From contig NZ_BDOQ01000012.1 in assembly GCF_003112435.1 (NCBI RefSeq), positions 1 through 42,232 on the forward strand: a DNA stretch of 42,232 nt, given 5' to 3'. The translations under genes and the position numbers were made by a program. Source of the stretch: Novimethylophilus kurashikiensis. Its GTDB lineage: Bacteria; Pseudomonadota; Gammaproteobacteria; Burkholderiales; Methylophilaceae. The first letter of the stretch is position 1; each line of letters opens with the position of its first letter. The notes beneath the pieces were generated by a model. The model was not told the DNA's origin, searched no databases, and worked only from the letters and a program-made list of their open reading frames with translations. Positions 26,553-34,318 of the stretch are shown here, piece by piece.

Positions 26553-26576
26553 GGGCGCGGGCTTATCGCCGCGCCC
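26553..26576 (+). terminator. Attenuator-like hairpin between pqqA and pqqD
   Basis: GGGCGCGG and CCGCGCCC form a perfect 8-bp GC stem around an 8-base loop, followed by CTTC rather than a full T-run. It would partly stop transcription or protect the pqqA message, giving more precursor peptide than enzymes. A hairpin at this place is common in PQQ operons. Confidence 0.55.
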
Positions 26577-26593
26577 CTTCTCGAGAGGTCATG

Positions 26594-26884
26594 ATGGCAG
26601 ATACCACGATACAGCCGCAGGACAAATTCGCACTCAATCCAATGTTCCTCCTGCGCTGGGAAAAAACACAGGATGCCTATGTTCTGCTCTATCCAGAAGG
26701 CGTCATCAAGCTCAACGCTAGTGCAGCGGAGATCCTCAAGCGTTGCAATGGAGCGGCTACAGTCGCCGAACTCGTAGGCGAACTCCAGGCGCTTTTCAAT
26801 GAGGACGACATAATCGTCGAAAACGGAATTTACAGATTTTTGGAGACTTCACATGCCAAAGGATGGATCAGTAACCAGCCTTGA
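26594..26884 (+). CDS. pqqD: PqqD-type peptide chaperone (RiPP recognition element)
   Basis: PqqD (96 residues) binds PqqA and presents it to PqqE. The winged-helix RRE fold is seen in FLLRWEKTQDAYVLLYPEG, IKLNASAAEILKRCNG (family N-x-S/T-A-xxIL) and TVAELVGELQALF, ending in a helix with FLETSHAKGWI. I use ATG 26594, five bases after GAGAGG, rather than the adjacent ATG 26591. It overlaps pqqE by 32 bp, so the two are made together. Confidence 0.9.
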   Translation: MADTTIQPQDKFALNPMFLLRWEKTQDAYVLLYPEGVIKLNASAAEILKRCNGAATVAELVGELQALFNEDDIIVENGIYRFLETSHAKGWISNQP

Positions 26885-27989
26885 CGGCCTCGGCAAGCCA
26901 ATGTGGCTTGTACTTGAGCTGACCTATCGTTGCCCGCTCAAATGCGTCTGGTGCAACAACCCGCTTGATTACGACAGCTATGCTTCAAAAGAGCTCAGCA
27001 CCGAAGAATGGAAACAGGTGTTGCGCGAAGGCCGCGAATTGGGTGCTTTGCAACTAGGCTTCTCAGGTGGCGAACCTATGTTGCGTGACGACCTCGAGGA
27101 ACTTGTCGCCGAGGCCGAAAGCCTGGGCTACTACACCAACCTGATCACCTCGGGCGTAGGATTGACGCCTGAACGACTATCGGCACTCAAACAAGCCGGG
27201 CTCAAGCAGATTCAGCTCAGCCTCCAATCTGCACAACGGACGCTCACAGACCAACTCGTAGGCGCACGCGTGCACGATCTCAAACTAGATACCGCCCGAC
27301 GCATCAAGGCTGCGGGTTTCCCCATGGTGCTCAACGTGCCAGTCTTCCGCCAAAATATCGATCAGGTAGAAGAGATCCTCGCACTGGCTGAGGAGATAGG
27401 TGTGGACTACCTCGAGTTTGCCAATATCCAATACTACAACTGGGCCCTGCTCAACCGCGAGGAACTGCTGCCGAGTCGCGAGCAGATTGACAATGCCGAA
27501 GCTGCAGTTAATCGTGCGAGAGCGCGATTGGGCAAACGTATGACGATCTATTTCGTCATTCCTGATTACTTTGAGACTCGCCCCAAGGCCTGCATGAACG
27601 GTTGGGGATCCATCCACCTGACCATAGCTCCCGACGGCGCCGCGTTACCCTGCCAAGAGGTCCGTGTCATTGAAGGCTTGGAGTTTCCTACCGTGCGCGA
27701 GCACAGCCTGCAATGGCTATGGCACGAATCCCCGTTGTTCATGAAATTCCGGGGCGACGAGTGGATGAAGGAACCCTGCCGCACCTGCGATGAGAAAGAA
27801 AAGGACTACGGCGGCTGCCGCTGTCAGGCTTTCCTGCTCACGGGCGAAGCTTCCAATACCGATCCAGCCTGTGCCAAATCGCCCGATCATCACATCATAG
27901 AATCGGCCATTCTCGGCAGCCGCAAGCCGCGCGAGCACAAGCCATTGATAATGCGCACGCCTGGCGGCACCACGGTGATTCCATCATGA
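26853..27989 (+). CDS. pqqE: PqqE-type radical SAM/SPASM peptide cyclase
   Basis: PqqE (378 residues, normal length) forms the carbon-carbon bond between Glu and Tyr of PqqA. The radical SAM motif is CPLKCVWC (27-34). The SPASM part holds the auxiliary-cluster cysteines in KACMNGWGSIHL, ALPCQEVRVIEGL, KEPCRTCDEKEKDYGGCRCQ and TDPACAKSPDH. The canonical LPCH reads LPCQ here and GGWG reads NGWG, small departures from PqqE of classical producers. GGAGACTTCAC precedes the ATG. The stop overlaps the next small gene by ATGA. Family membership is firm; whether the final product is PQQ is open. Confidence 0.92.
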   Translation: MPKDGSVTSLDGLGKPMWLVLELTYRCPLKCVWCNNPLDYDSYASKELSTEEWKQVLREGRELGALQLGFSGGEPMLRDDLEELVAEAESLGYYTNLITSGVGLTPERLSALKQAGLKQIQLSLQSAQRTLTDQLVGARVHDLKLDTARRIKAAGFPMVLNVPVFRQNIDQVEEILALAEEIGVDYLEFANIQYYNWALLNREELLPSREQIDNAEAAVNRARARLGKRMTIYFVIPDYFETRPKACMNGWGSIHLTIAPDGAALPCQEVRVIEGLEFPTVREHSLQWLWHESPLFMKFRGDEWMKEPCRTCDEKEKDYGGCRCQAFLLTGEASNTDPACAKSPDHHIIESAILGSRKPREHKPLIMRTPGGTTVIPS

Positions 27990-28084
27990 AGAACCCGCTT
28001 GATACCGCTACAGGGACCATCGTCTGCGGCCTGGTTCTCACGATCGTCCTGTTCATGTTCGTGCGCTATCAACTGGGAGCGTGA
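27986..28084 (+). CDS. Small single-helix membrane peptide
   Basis: A 32-residue frame starts at the ATGA overlap with the pqqE stop and ends one base before the start of the next gene. It encodes one hydrophobic helix (GTIVCGLVLTIVLFMFV, ~10-26) followed by RYQLGA. The exact fit between two genes and the clean helix argue that it is real. It could be a small subunit of the PuuD-like membrane protein downstream. I know of no named family for it. Confidence 0.6.
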   Translation: MKNPLDTATGTIVCGLVLTIVLFMFVRYQLGA

Positions 28085-28085
28085 G

Positions 28086-28592
28086 ATGGAGGCGCACGCG
28101 TTCGACCTGCTATTGCGTTGGGCCCATTTCCTCGGCGGGCTCATCTGGATAGGCCACAACTATGCCAATGTTGTGCAGCGACCGAGCTACCGACCGCTGC
28201 AACGTGAGGAAATGGCAGATGCCAGCAGTGCCACGTTCATGGCCTTACTCAACCGCGAACACGGCACATTCCGTTACGCCTCGGTGGTGACATGGGGCGC
28301 CGGGATAGTCATGCTGTTGCAACGGGGGTGGCTGATGGATGCGATTATGCTCAAGGGCTATTTTGCCGTGATCGGTCTCGGGATGTGGATAGGCACGCTC
28401 ATGCTCGCCAACTTATGGTTAGTGCTGTGGCCGCACCAGAAAAAGGTCCTCGGATTTGTTCCCGCCTCGCTGGATGATCGCATCCGTTGCGCACGCGTGA
28501 CCTATCTTTCCTCGCGCATCAACACCATGCTTTCAATCCCACTCCTCTTCTTCATGGCAGCAAGCACCCATGGCACAGCCGTTTTTAGCTGA
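28086..28592 (+). CDS. PuuD-like (urate oxidase membrane-domain) protein
   Basis: The product (168 residues) has about four membrane helices and resembles the membrane region of PuuD-type cytochrome-c urate oxidases: LLLRWAHFLGGLIWIGHNY (~7-25), EHGTFRYASVVTWGAGIVML (~56-75), VIGLGMWIGTLMLANLWLVL (~91-110), and SSRINTMLSIPLLFFMAAS at the end. The two His in the first part could bind haem. No cytochrome domain is attached. I chose ATG 28086 because it follows the small helix gene by one base. It sits in the PQQ-like cluster and overlaps the SerC-like gene by 23 bp. Its reaction is unknown; urate is unlikely to be the substrate in this context. Confidence 0.65.
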   Translation: MEAHAFDLLLRWAHFLGGLIWIGHNYANVVQRPSYRPLQREEMADASSATFMALLNREHGTFRYASVVTWGAGIVMLLQRGWLMDAIMLKGYFAVIGLGMWIGTLMLANLWLVLWPHQKKVLGFVPASLDDRIRCARVTYLSSRINTMLSIPLLFFMAASTHGTAVFS

Positions 28593-29652
28593 ATCACGTC
28601 GCGTTTTCAATTTTGCCGCGGGACCGGGTGTCATGCCAGAGGAGGTCATTCTTCAAGCTCAGCGAGAATTGCCGGACTGGGACGGTCAGGGGTTTTCCTT
28701 ACTCGAAACCCCCTTCTCAGGCGTTAAATTCAAACGGCTTCTTGGACGAACGCGCGACACGCTACGTGAACTTCTCAAGATTCCCGACCATTTCCATATC
28801 CTGTTCATGCATGGGGGAGCATCTGCTCAATTCTCCCTCGTACCGCTAAATCTGCTCGGAGATAGCAAGTGTGCGGCCTATGTCGATAGCGGCTATTGGT
28901 CGCGCAAAGCGATCCATGAAGCACATCGTTACTGCCAGGTCGAACATGCAGCCATTGCAGAAGACTATATTCACACCTCGACGAATACCGCCTACTGCCA
29001 CATTACAAGCAACGAGACCGCCGACGGCTTGCAACTGTCGCTAGCGCTCAAAGCTTCCACTCCTCTGATCGTGGACATGACTTCGGACTTTCTCGTTCGC
29101 CCCATCGACTTCGAGCCAATCGGTCTCATCTATGCGGGCGCTCAGAAAAATATCGGCCCAGCCGGGCTCACCATTGTCATCGTCCGCGATGATCTTTTGG
29201 GGCGCGCCCATGCCTTGACGCCCACAGTGCTCAACTACACCTACCAAGTCGAGGCTGGCTCATTGGTCAATACGCCCCTCACCTATTCAATCTATTTAGC
29301 AAACCTGGTGTTTCAATGGATAGGTCATCAAGGCGGCATTACATCTATGGCGAAGCGCAGCCAAACGCGAAGCGCGATGATTTATGACGTGATCGACGCC
29401 AGTGAGGGGTTTTACCGATGTGATATTCCACCCGATCAGCGTTCACGGATGAATCTCTGCTTCAAATTGCCGGACGAGCCACTCACACAACTGTTCATTG
29501 ACCATGCAGCTTGGTCTGGCCTTGTGAATCTTAAAGGACACGTTCAAAAGGGCGGCATCCGCGCAAGTCTATACAACGCTATGCCGGATGCCGGTGTCGT
29601 GGCTCTAGCCGACTTTATGCATCGGTTCAGGAAGCAATATGCAGATCTATGA
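28570..29652 (+). CDS. SerC-like class V aminotransferase, altered substrate site
   Basis: A 360-residue PLP enzyme with the phosphoserine aminotransferase fold. FNFAAGPGVMP is at ~13-23, DSGYWSRKAIHEA keeps the PLP-stacking Trp, VDMTSDFLVRPID the PLP Asp, and AGAQKNIGPAGLTIVIV the PLP Lys. Residues that hold the substrate phosphate in E. coli SerC are changed: the His-Arg of SHRGKEF reads Phe-Ser (ETPFSGVKF), HGGGRGQF reads HGGASAQF, and LKGHR reads LKGHV; GGIRAS keeps the carboxylate Arg. It therefore probably transaminates something other than phosphohydroxypyruvate. It overlaps both neighbours of the PQQ-like cluster. Confidence 0.82.
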   Translation: MAQPFLAESRRVFNFAAGPGVMPEEVILQAQRELPDWDGQGFSLLETPFSGVKFKRLLGRTRDTLRELLKIPDHFHILFMHGGASAQFSLVPLNLLGDSKCAAYVDSGYWSRKAIHEAHRYCQVEHAAIAEDYIHTSTNTAYCHITSNETADGLQLSLALKASTPLIVDMTSDFLVRPIDFEPIGLIYAGAQKNIGPAGLTIVIVRDDLLGRAHALTPTVLNYTYQVEAGSLVNTPLTYSIYLANLVFQWIGHQGGITSMAKRSQTRSAMIYDVIDASEGFYRCDIPPDQRSRMNLCFKLPDEPLTQLFIDHAAWSGLVNLKGHVQKGGIRASLYNAMPDAGVVALADFMHRFRKQYADL

Positions 29653-30556
29653 ATCCATCGCCAGACGTATCGAGCCGCACCACGCCCGGTCGATGGCCGC
29701 GTTTGCCTTGCGGCTGGCGAGCCTCTCTAGGAGAAAAAACTTGCCCGTCGATCAGGGAATCGATGTCATGGGTTTGAGATTTCCCGGAGTCGTCGGGTTG
29801 GCTGCTGGATTCGACAAGCATGGCGACCTCTATCCTTATCTACAAACCGCGGGATTTGGTTTTGCGGAAATCGGCACCGTCACGCCGCTACCGGAGCCCG
29901 GGAGAAGCCGCGGCATCCATGCCGTCACCCATTCGCTTGGACAATACGTCCACCGTCGTCGCATTCCACTAGGAATCAGCATTAGTATGAACCGTGATAC
30001 CCAGCTTCAATCCATGGCACAGGATTATCTGTCATGCATGCACGCCGCATGGCAGCACGCAGATTACATCGTGATCAATCTGGGCGTTCGCGCTGGACCA
30101 GACCTTCACCAGCTGGAGCACAGAAACATCCTAGGCCATGTATTGCATGCTGTCAGGAAAGAACGGGAATGGCTCTTTCATCAATACGGCAATCGGCTGC
30201 CCATGATGATAAAAATCGACCAGGCACGCAGCAGCACGCATGAGCTTGTATGCATGGGTTTAGAAGCAGGCATGGATGGAATCGTACTCTGCGGCTCGGG
30301 ATCACGACCGGCAGACATGCTGGAGCATGTAACTAGATCACTGAACAGCAGCATTCCAATCGTTGCAGTGGGCGGAATCCGCACCCCGCAGGATGCGGCC
30401 GATAGATTGATGGCTGGGGCATCCTTGATCCAGGTGCACACGGGACTGGTTCAATCCGGTCCTGGATTGATCAGACAGATGAATACGTTTCTACGGGTTC
30501 AAGGCCACTGCGAGAGGCCGAATAAAGATTCATACGGACGTCAGGATCAGCCGTGA
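29639..30556 (+). CDS. PyrD-like flavoprotein lacking the dihydroorotate dehydrogenase active site
   Basis: The product (305 residues) has the class-2 dihydroorotate dehydrogenase barrel. VMGLRFPGVVGLAAGFDKHG (~44-63), GFGFAEIGTVTPLPEPG (~76-92), MIKID, IVAVGGIRTPQDA and LIQVHTG preserve the flavin frame. The catalytic segment NISSPNTPGLR reads NLGVRAGPDLH, so the Ser base and an orotate-binding Asn are gone; INRMGFNN and the ATNT block are also replaced. It is therefore not a working PyrD. AGGAAGCAAT precedes the ATG, which overlaps the SerC-like gene by 14 bp, so it belongs to the PQQ-like cluster and may be a flavin-dependent oxidase or reductase there. Confidence 0.8.
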   Translation: MQIYESIARRIEPHHARSMAAFALRLASLSRRKNLPVDQGIDVMGLRFPGVVGLAAGFDKHGDLYPYLQTAGFGFAEIGTVTPLPEPGRSRGIHAVTHSLGQYVHRRRIPLGISISMNRDTQLQSMAQDYLSCMHAAWQHADYIVINLGVRAGPDLHQLEHRNILGHVLHAVRKEREWLFHQYGNRLPMMIKIDQARSSTHELVCMGLEAGMDGIVLCGSGSRPADMLEHVTRSLNSSIPIVAVGGIRTPQDAADRLMAGASLIQVHTGLVQSGPGLIRQMNTFLRVQGHCERPNKDSYGRQDQP

Positions 30557-30564
30557 GGTTTTTT

Positions 30565-30582
30565 CATAAACATTTGTTTATG
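30565..30582. promoter_or_regulatory. Inverted repeat before the NO-response genes
   Basis: CATAAAC-ATTT-GTTTATG, a perfect 7-bp dyad, lies directly after the PyrD-like stop. It could be a second operator or a weak hairpin; there is no T-run after it. TTGTTT (30574-30579) and TAAATT (30597-30602) with 17 bp between could be the promoter. Confidence 0.35.
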
Positions 30583-30606
30583 CACTGGACCTATGATAAA
30601 TTAAAC

Positions 30607-30623
30607 ATGCATTTTTTATGCAT
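30607..30623 (+). promoter_or_regulatory. NsrR-like operator
   Basis: ATGCATTTTTTATGCAT matches the NsrR pattern ATGYAT-N5-ATRCAT in both half sites and in spacing. It lies just downstream of the putative -10, where a repressor would block transcription. The genes that follow belong to families tied to nitric oxide stress. Confidence 0.6.
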
Positions 30624-30637
30624 ATTTAAGGTGACTC

Positions 30638-30964
30638 ATGAGCACGCACCCCGAACGGCATAATCCATTGGAGTCTGATGCGTACAATGCGCTCCGCCAT
30701 GTGATCGACCCGGAGATTGGTGAAAACATCGTCGATCTTGGGCTGGTATACGGGATTACAGCAGCGGAGGAGGTTGTAGAGATCAGGCTGACCATGACAT
30801 CCATGGCCTGCCCCATGGGCGAGATGATCATAGACGACGTCATGGCAGCCCTATCCTCAGCATTGCCCAAAGAAGTCGAAGCCAACATCAGGTTGGTTTG
30901 GGATCCCTTATGGACTCCTGAAATGATATCCACCGAAGCTCGCGACCGTCTGGGTTGGAAATAA
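30638..30964 (+). CDS. SufT/PaaD-type MIP18-family protein (DUF59)
   Basis: A 108-residue protein with the DUF59 signature: ALRHVIDPEIGENIVDLGLV (~17-36) and LTMTSMACPMGEMIIDDVM (~53-71) with the conserved Cys. Family members help assemble Fe-S clusters (SufT, PaaD). The gene starts the operon behind the NsrR-like box and abuts the next gene, which suggests repair of Fe-S proteins damaged by nitric oxide. AAGGTGACTC gives the start. Confidence 0.85.
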   Translation: MSTHPERHNPLESDAYNALRHVIDPEIGENIVDLGLVYGITAAEEVVEIRLTMTSMACPMGEMIIDDVMAALSSALPKEVEANIRLVWDPLWTPEMISTEARDRLGWK

Positions 30965-32062
30965 ATGCTGCCCTCAGCCAATCAAGCCAACCTGCCCGTG
31001 ATCTGGCGCGTTCCTCTGATGGCAGCCGCCTTTGCAAGTCTTGTCTTGGGAATCAACGCTGGATTGCTCAGGCTAGGTTTGAATACTGTGCTCCCCTCCA
31101 CCTCACTCATAGAGTTTCATGGTCCGCTCATGGTGTGCGGATTCTTGGGTACACTGATTACTCTGGAGCGTGCCGTCGCGCTCGGTAACCGCTTGGCTTA
31201 CATCGCCCCCCTGGCCACAGCCATCGGAGCCATCGTCACGCTTGCCGGAGAATGGCAGGCAGGTGCCATGCTGTTCGTACTCTCAGCCGGCATCTATGTC
31301 ATCTGCGCCTTCTTCATCTGGCAGAAGCAACCCGCTCTATTCACGCTTACGCTGCTATTAGGGGCCTTATGCTGGCTTATCGGCGACTTGCTGTGGCTGT
31401 GCAGGTTAAATTTTCCCGGCATAGTGATCTGGTGGGCGGCTTTTCTCGTCCTCACAATCGCAGGCGAGCGCCTTGAATTATCTCGTCTGCTTCAAACTTC
31501 ACGAGTCAGCGAACAGGCTTTCATAACCATCATCGCGCTCCTGCTCGCAGGCGTGCTCCTCATGCCTCTTTTCGGCATGAAGCTGTTTTCAGCAACGCTT
31601 CTTACCCTCACACTGTGGTTGCTACGCCACGATATTGCACGCCGCACGATCAAGCAGAGCGGGCTCACCCGATTCATAGCCATCTGTTTGCTTTCAGGTT
31701 ATGCATGGCTACCCGTAGCGGCGCTCATTGGCCTACTGAACGTGCAACTCATCCCCGGAGCCGGGTATGACGCATTTTTGCATGCAATTTTCGTAGGGTT
31801 TGTATTCGCCATGATTTTCGGCCACGCACTGGTGATTTTCCCTGCTGTCGTCAGGGTAAGGATTGCTTATACCCCATTGTTGTACATGCCGCTGGCGCTA
31901 TTGCACAGTGCCCTGCTTATCCGTGTTGCGGGAGATTTTTTTCAAATTTCACCCTACCGGCAACTAGGAGGTGCATTAACCGCCCTCGCCCTGCTGCTGT
32001 TCGTATTCATAGCCGTTCTGACCTCAGTAATGAGCGCCAGAAAATCAACGCAACTTTCCTAA
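30965..32062 (+). CDS. NnrS-like polytopic membrane protein
   Basis: The product (365 residues) has roughly ten to twelve membrane helices. Conserved-looking His occur in IEFHGPLMVCGFLG (~49-62) and FLHAIFVGFVFAMIFGHALVIFP (split by glycine and Phe-rich helix, ~264-286), with GERLELSR after helix 6. NnrS-type haem-copper membrane proteins have such His and are NO-induced, so the NsrR-like box and DUF59/DUF2249 neighbours support this class. I am less sure of the exact family, as the classic NnrS opening HEMLFGY is absent. It follows the DUF59 stop directly. Confidence 0.65.
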   Translation: MLPSANQANLPVIWRVPLMAAAFASLVLGINAGLLRLGLNTVLPSTSLIEFHGPLMVCGFLGTLITLERAVALGNRLAYIAPLATAIGAIVTLAGEWQAGAMLFVLSAGIYVICAFFIWQKQPALFTLTLLLGALCWLIGDLLWLCRLNFPGIVIWWAAFLVLTIAGERLELSRLLQTSRVSEQAFITIIALLLAGVLLMPLFGMKLFSATLLTLTLWLLRHDIARRTIKQSGLTRFIAICLLSGYAWLPVAALIGLLNVQLIPGAGYDAFLHAIFVGFVFAMIFGHALVIFPAVVRVRIAYTPLLYMPLALLHSALLIRVAGDFFQISPYRQLGGALTALALLLFVFIAVLTSVMSARKSTQLS

Positions 32063-32076
32063 CGATAGAGGTATCA

Positions 32077-32337
32077 ATGATGTCCCACCCTCATTTGCAC
32101 TTGCTTCCCGACCAAATCTACCATTTCGATGCCCGAGGCGTCGCCAAACGCTTTCGCCATGCCGCCATATTCGGAGCACTAGACGCCTTAGTCAGCGGCG
32201 AAACAATGCGATTCGTTAACGACCACGATCCACTGCCGTTGCTGCAACAGCTGTCCCAGCGTTACGGCCCTGCCGTAAATATCAGTTATGTACAGCGCGA
32301 GCCCGGCCAAATCGTCATCGATTTCGCACGCGTGTAG
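32077..32337 (+). CDS. DUF2249-domain protein
   Basis: The small protein (86 residues) has the DUF2249 features: FDARGVAKRFRHAAIFGAL near the N-terminus, MRFVNDHDPLPLLQQLSQRY (~44-63) and the ending PGQIVIDFARV. Such proteins recur in NO- and denitrification-related gene sets, often with Fe-S repair or hemerythrin-like partners; their activity is unknown. AGAGGTATCA precedes the ATG. It closes the three-gene NsrR-type unit, 19 bp before the sensor kinase. Confidence 0.8.
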   Translation: MMSHPHLHLLPDQIYHFDARGVAKRFRHAAIFGALDALVSGETMRFVNDHDPLPLLQQLSQRYGPAVNISYVQREPGQIVIDFARV

Positions 32338-32356
32338 ACATCGACTTTGGAGATAG

Positions 32357-34318
32357 ATGCCTTCACGCGATTGCGCCAATCACGTGAAGGCACTGCTTCC
32401 ATACAAAGACTTCGTGTTTTCATCACGCAAACTCGTTACCAAGCTAGCCACAATTTCTGGCGCTTTTCTCCTGGTCGCATTTATCGCGATTGGACTCACG
32501 CTCGTCGAATCATGGAATCTTGAGGGGGCCGGGGCGGCAATCAATGCCTTGGGTAGCGAGCGTATGCGTTCCTACCATATCGCCTTTCTTCTCGAACAGG
32601 GCCAGCTACAGGAACTCGACCGCGAAATTGCACAGTTCGAGGATACGCTACGCCTCATTCGCCTCGGTGATCCCCGACGTCCGCTTTACTTGCCTAAGTC
32701 TGAAACGGTCTACGCCCATATGGACAAGATCGCGCAAGAATGGTCAGACGAAATACTTCCTGCCATTGCTTCAATTCGTTCTGCCGACGTCTCGCATAAA
32801 GCAATGCTTATCGCCGACTTTTCCAACCGGCTGGACACTTTCGTGACACGTATTGACGCATTGGTATCCATATTGGAACGCCATAGCGACAACAACCTTA
32901 GTGCATTGCGTACTCTGCAAATCGGATTGCTAGTACTGGCACTGCTCGGCACTTTCGTCCTCATGGGGCTCCTTTATCTTGTCGTGGTCCGCCCGATCAT
33001 TTCGCTACGCGATGGCATGCGCCGCATGCAGGCAGAGGATTTCAATGTGCGCGTCCCCATGCGCTCTATGGATGAAATCGGCGACCTCGCAATTGGCTTC
33101 AACAGCATGGTGTCTCATCTTCAGCAGCTCTACGACACACTAGAGCTGCGCGTCGTCGAAAAAACCCACAGCTTGGAAGCGCATCGTGACGAGCTCAAAA
33201 CACTATACGAAACCACTGCCCTACTTGCACATGCGCCCAACCTGGAAGAAATGTGCCGCACATTCCTGCAACAACTCATGAGCAAATATAACGCCGATGG
33301 GGGTATGCTCAGGCTGACGGATCGCAATCAGGGAAAAATGCATCTGTTCGTACATGAAGGCTTGCCACCCACACTCGTTACAGCCGAACAGTGCAAGGGA
33401 ATGGGGGAATGTTTTTGTGGTGAGGTAGCAGCACATCCGTACCCCACCGTTCATCTCATCGATGCCTCAGATCATTCTCGCTACGAATACGGTTGTAATC
33501 GCGAGGGGTTCGGAGCAGTACTCGCCTTACCAGTACTTTGGCACGATCGTAGTCTTGGCCTTTGCAACTTGTTCTTTAAAGAAAATCGCGTCATTGCCCC
33601 ACAGCAGCGCAAACTGCTGGAAACACTTGCCCAGCATTTGGGTGCGGCCATTGAAAGTTCACGCATCGTGGCAGCGGAAAAAGAACTAGCGATATCCTCC
33701 GAACGCAACATCATTGCCCAGGAATTGCATGACCGCATTGCCCAGTCGCTTGCCTTCCTCAACCTGCAAACGCAAATGCTTGAAAACGCGATCGCGCGCA
33801 ATGACTCAGCACAAGTCAGCGATGATCTTCAACGCATACGCACCGGCGTACAAGAAAGTTACGAAGATGTGCGAGAACTGCTGGTACATTTTCGCAGTCG
33901 GGTGAGCGAGTCTGACCTCGAAACCGAACTGGCGCGGACGCTGACCAAATTCGAGTCCCAAACTGGCATCAAGACATCTCTCATCCAGTATGGCCATGCT
34001 TTACCACTCCCCCCCGAGCAACAGGCACAGGTGCTCTATATTGTGCAGGAGGCGCTCTCCAATGTACGCAAGCATGCGCATGCCACCTTGGCCGAGGTTA
34101 TCGTGCGGCGCGGCGAAGATTACAAATTCTCGATCCGCGATGACGGTTGCGGAATTGACGTAGACACCATTAGCCAAGGTAACGAGGGAATCGGCATGAG
34201 CATTATGCGAGAACGTGTAGAGCGCATAGGCGGTAGCGTTGAAATCAAATCCTATCCGGGGCATGGCACCAAAGTCCAATTACGAGTACCTACAATAGCC
34301 GAGAGGAACCTTGAATGA
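32357..34318 (+). CDS. narX: NarX-like nitrate/nitrite sensor histidine kinase
   Basis: A 653-residue membrane kinase. A first helix (~35-53, ISGAFLLVAFIAIGLTLVE) is followed by a periplasmic PilJ/NarX-like sensor with the family block ALGSERMRSYHIAFLLEQG (P-box-like, ~64-82). A second helix near 195-215, a HAMP domain (~215-270), a GAF domain (~295-440), a HisKA_3 H-box ERNIIAQELHDRIAQSL with the phosphorylated His near 458, and a C-terminal ATPase domain (SIRDDGCGIDVD, GIGMSIMRERV) complete it. GGAGATAG gives the start. The stop overlaps narL by 4 bp. It should sense nitrate or nitrite and control nar genes. Confidence 0.88.
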   Translation: MPSRDCANHVKALLPYKDFVFSSRKLVTKLATISGAFLLVAFIAIGLTLVESWNLEGAGAAINALGSERMRSYHIAFLLEQGQLQELDREIAQFEDTLRLIRLGDPRRPLYLPKSETVYAHMDKIAQEWSDEILPAIASIRSADVSHKAMLIADFSNRLDTFVTRIDALVSILERHSDNNLSALRTLQIGLLVLALLGTFVLMGLLYLVVVRPIISLRDGMRRMQAEDFNVRVPMRSMDEIGDLAIGFNSMVSHLQQLYDTLELRVVEKTHSLEAHRDELKTLYETTALLAHAPNLEEMCRTFLQQLMSKYNADGGMLRLTDRNQGKMHLFVHEGLPPTLVTAEQCKGMGECFCGEVAAHPYPTVHLIDASDHSRYEYGCNREGFGAVLALPVLWHDRSLGLCNLFFKENRVIAPQQRKLLETLAQHLGAAIESSRIVAAEKELAISSERNIIAQELHDRIAQSLAFLNLQTQMLENAIARNDSAQVSDDLQRIRTGVQESYEDVRELLVHFRSRVSESDLETELARTLTKFESQTGIKTSLIQYGHALPLPPEQQAQVLYIVQEALSNVRKHAHATLAEVIVRRGEDYKFSIRDDGCGIDVDTISQGNEGIGMSIMRERVERIGGSVEIKSYPGHGTKVQLRVPTIAERNLE

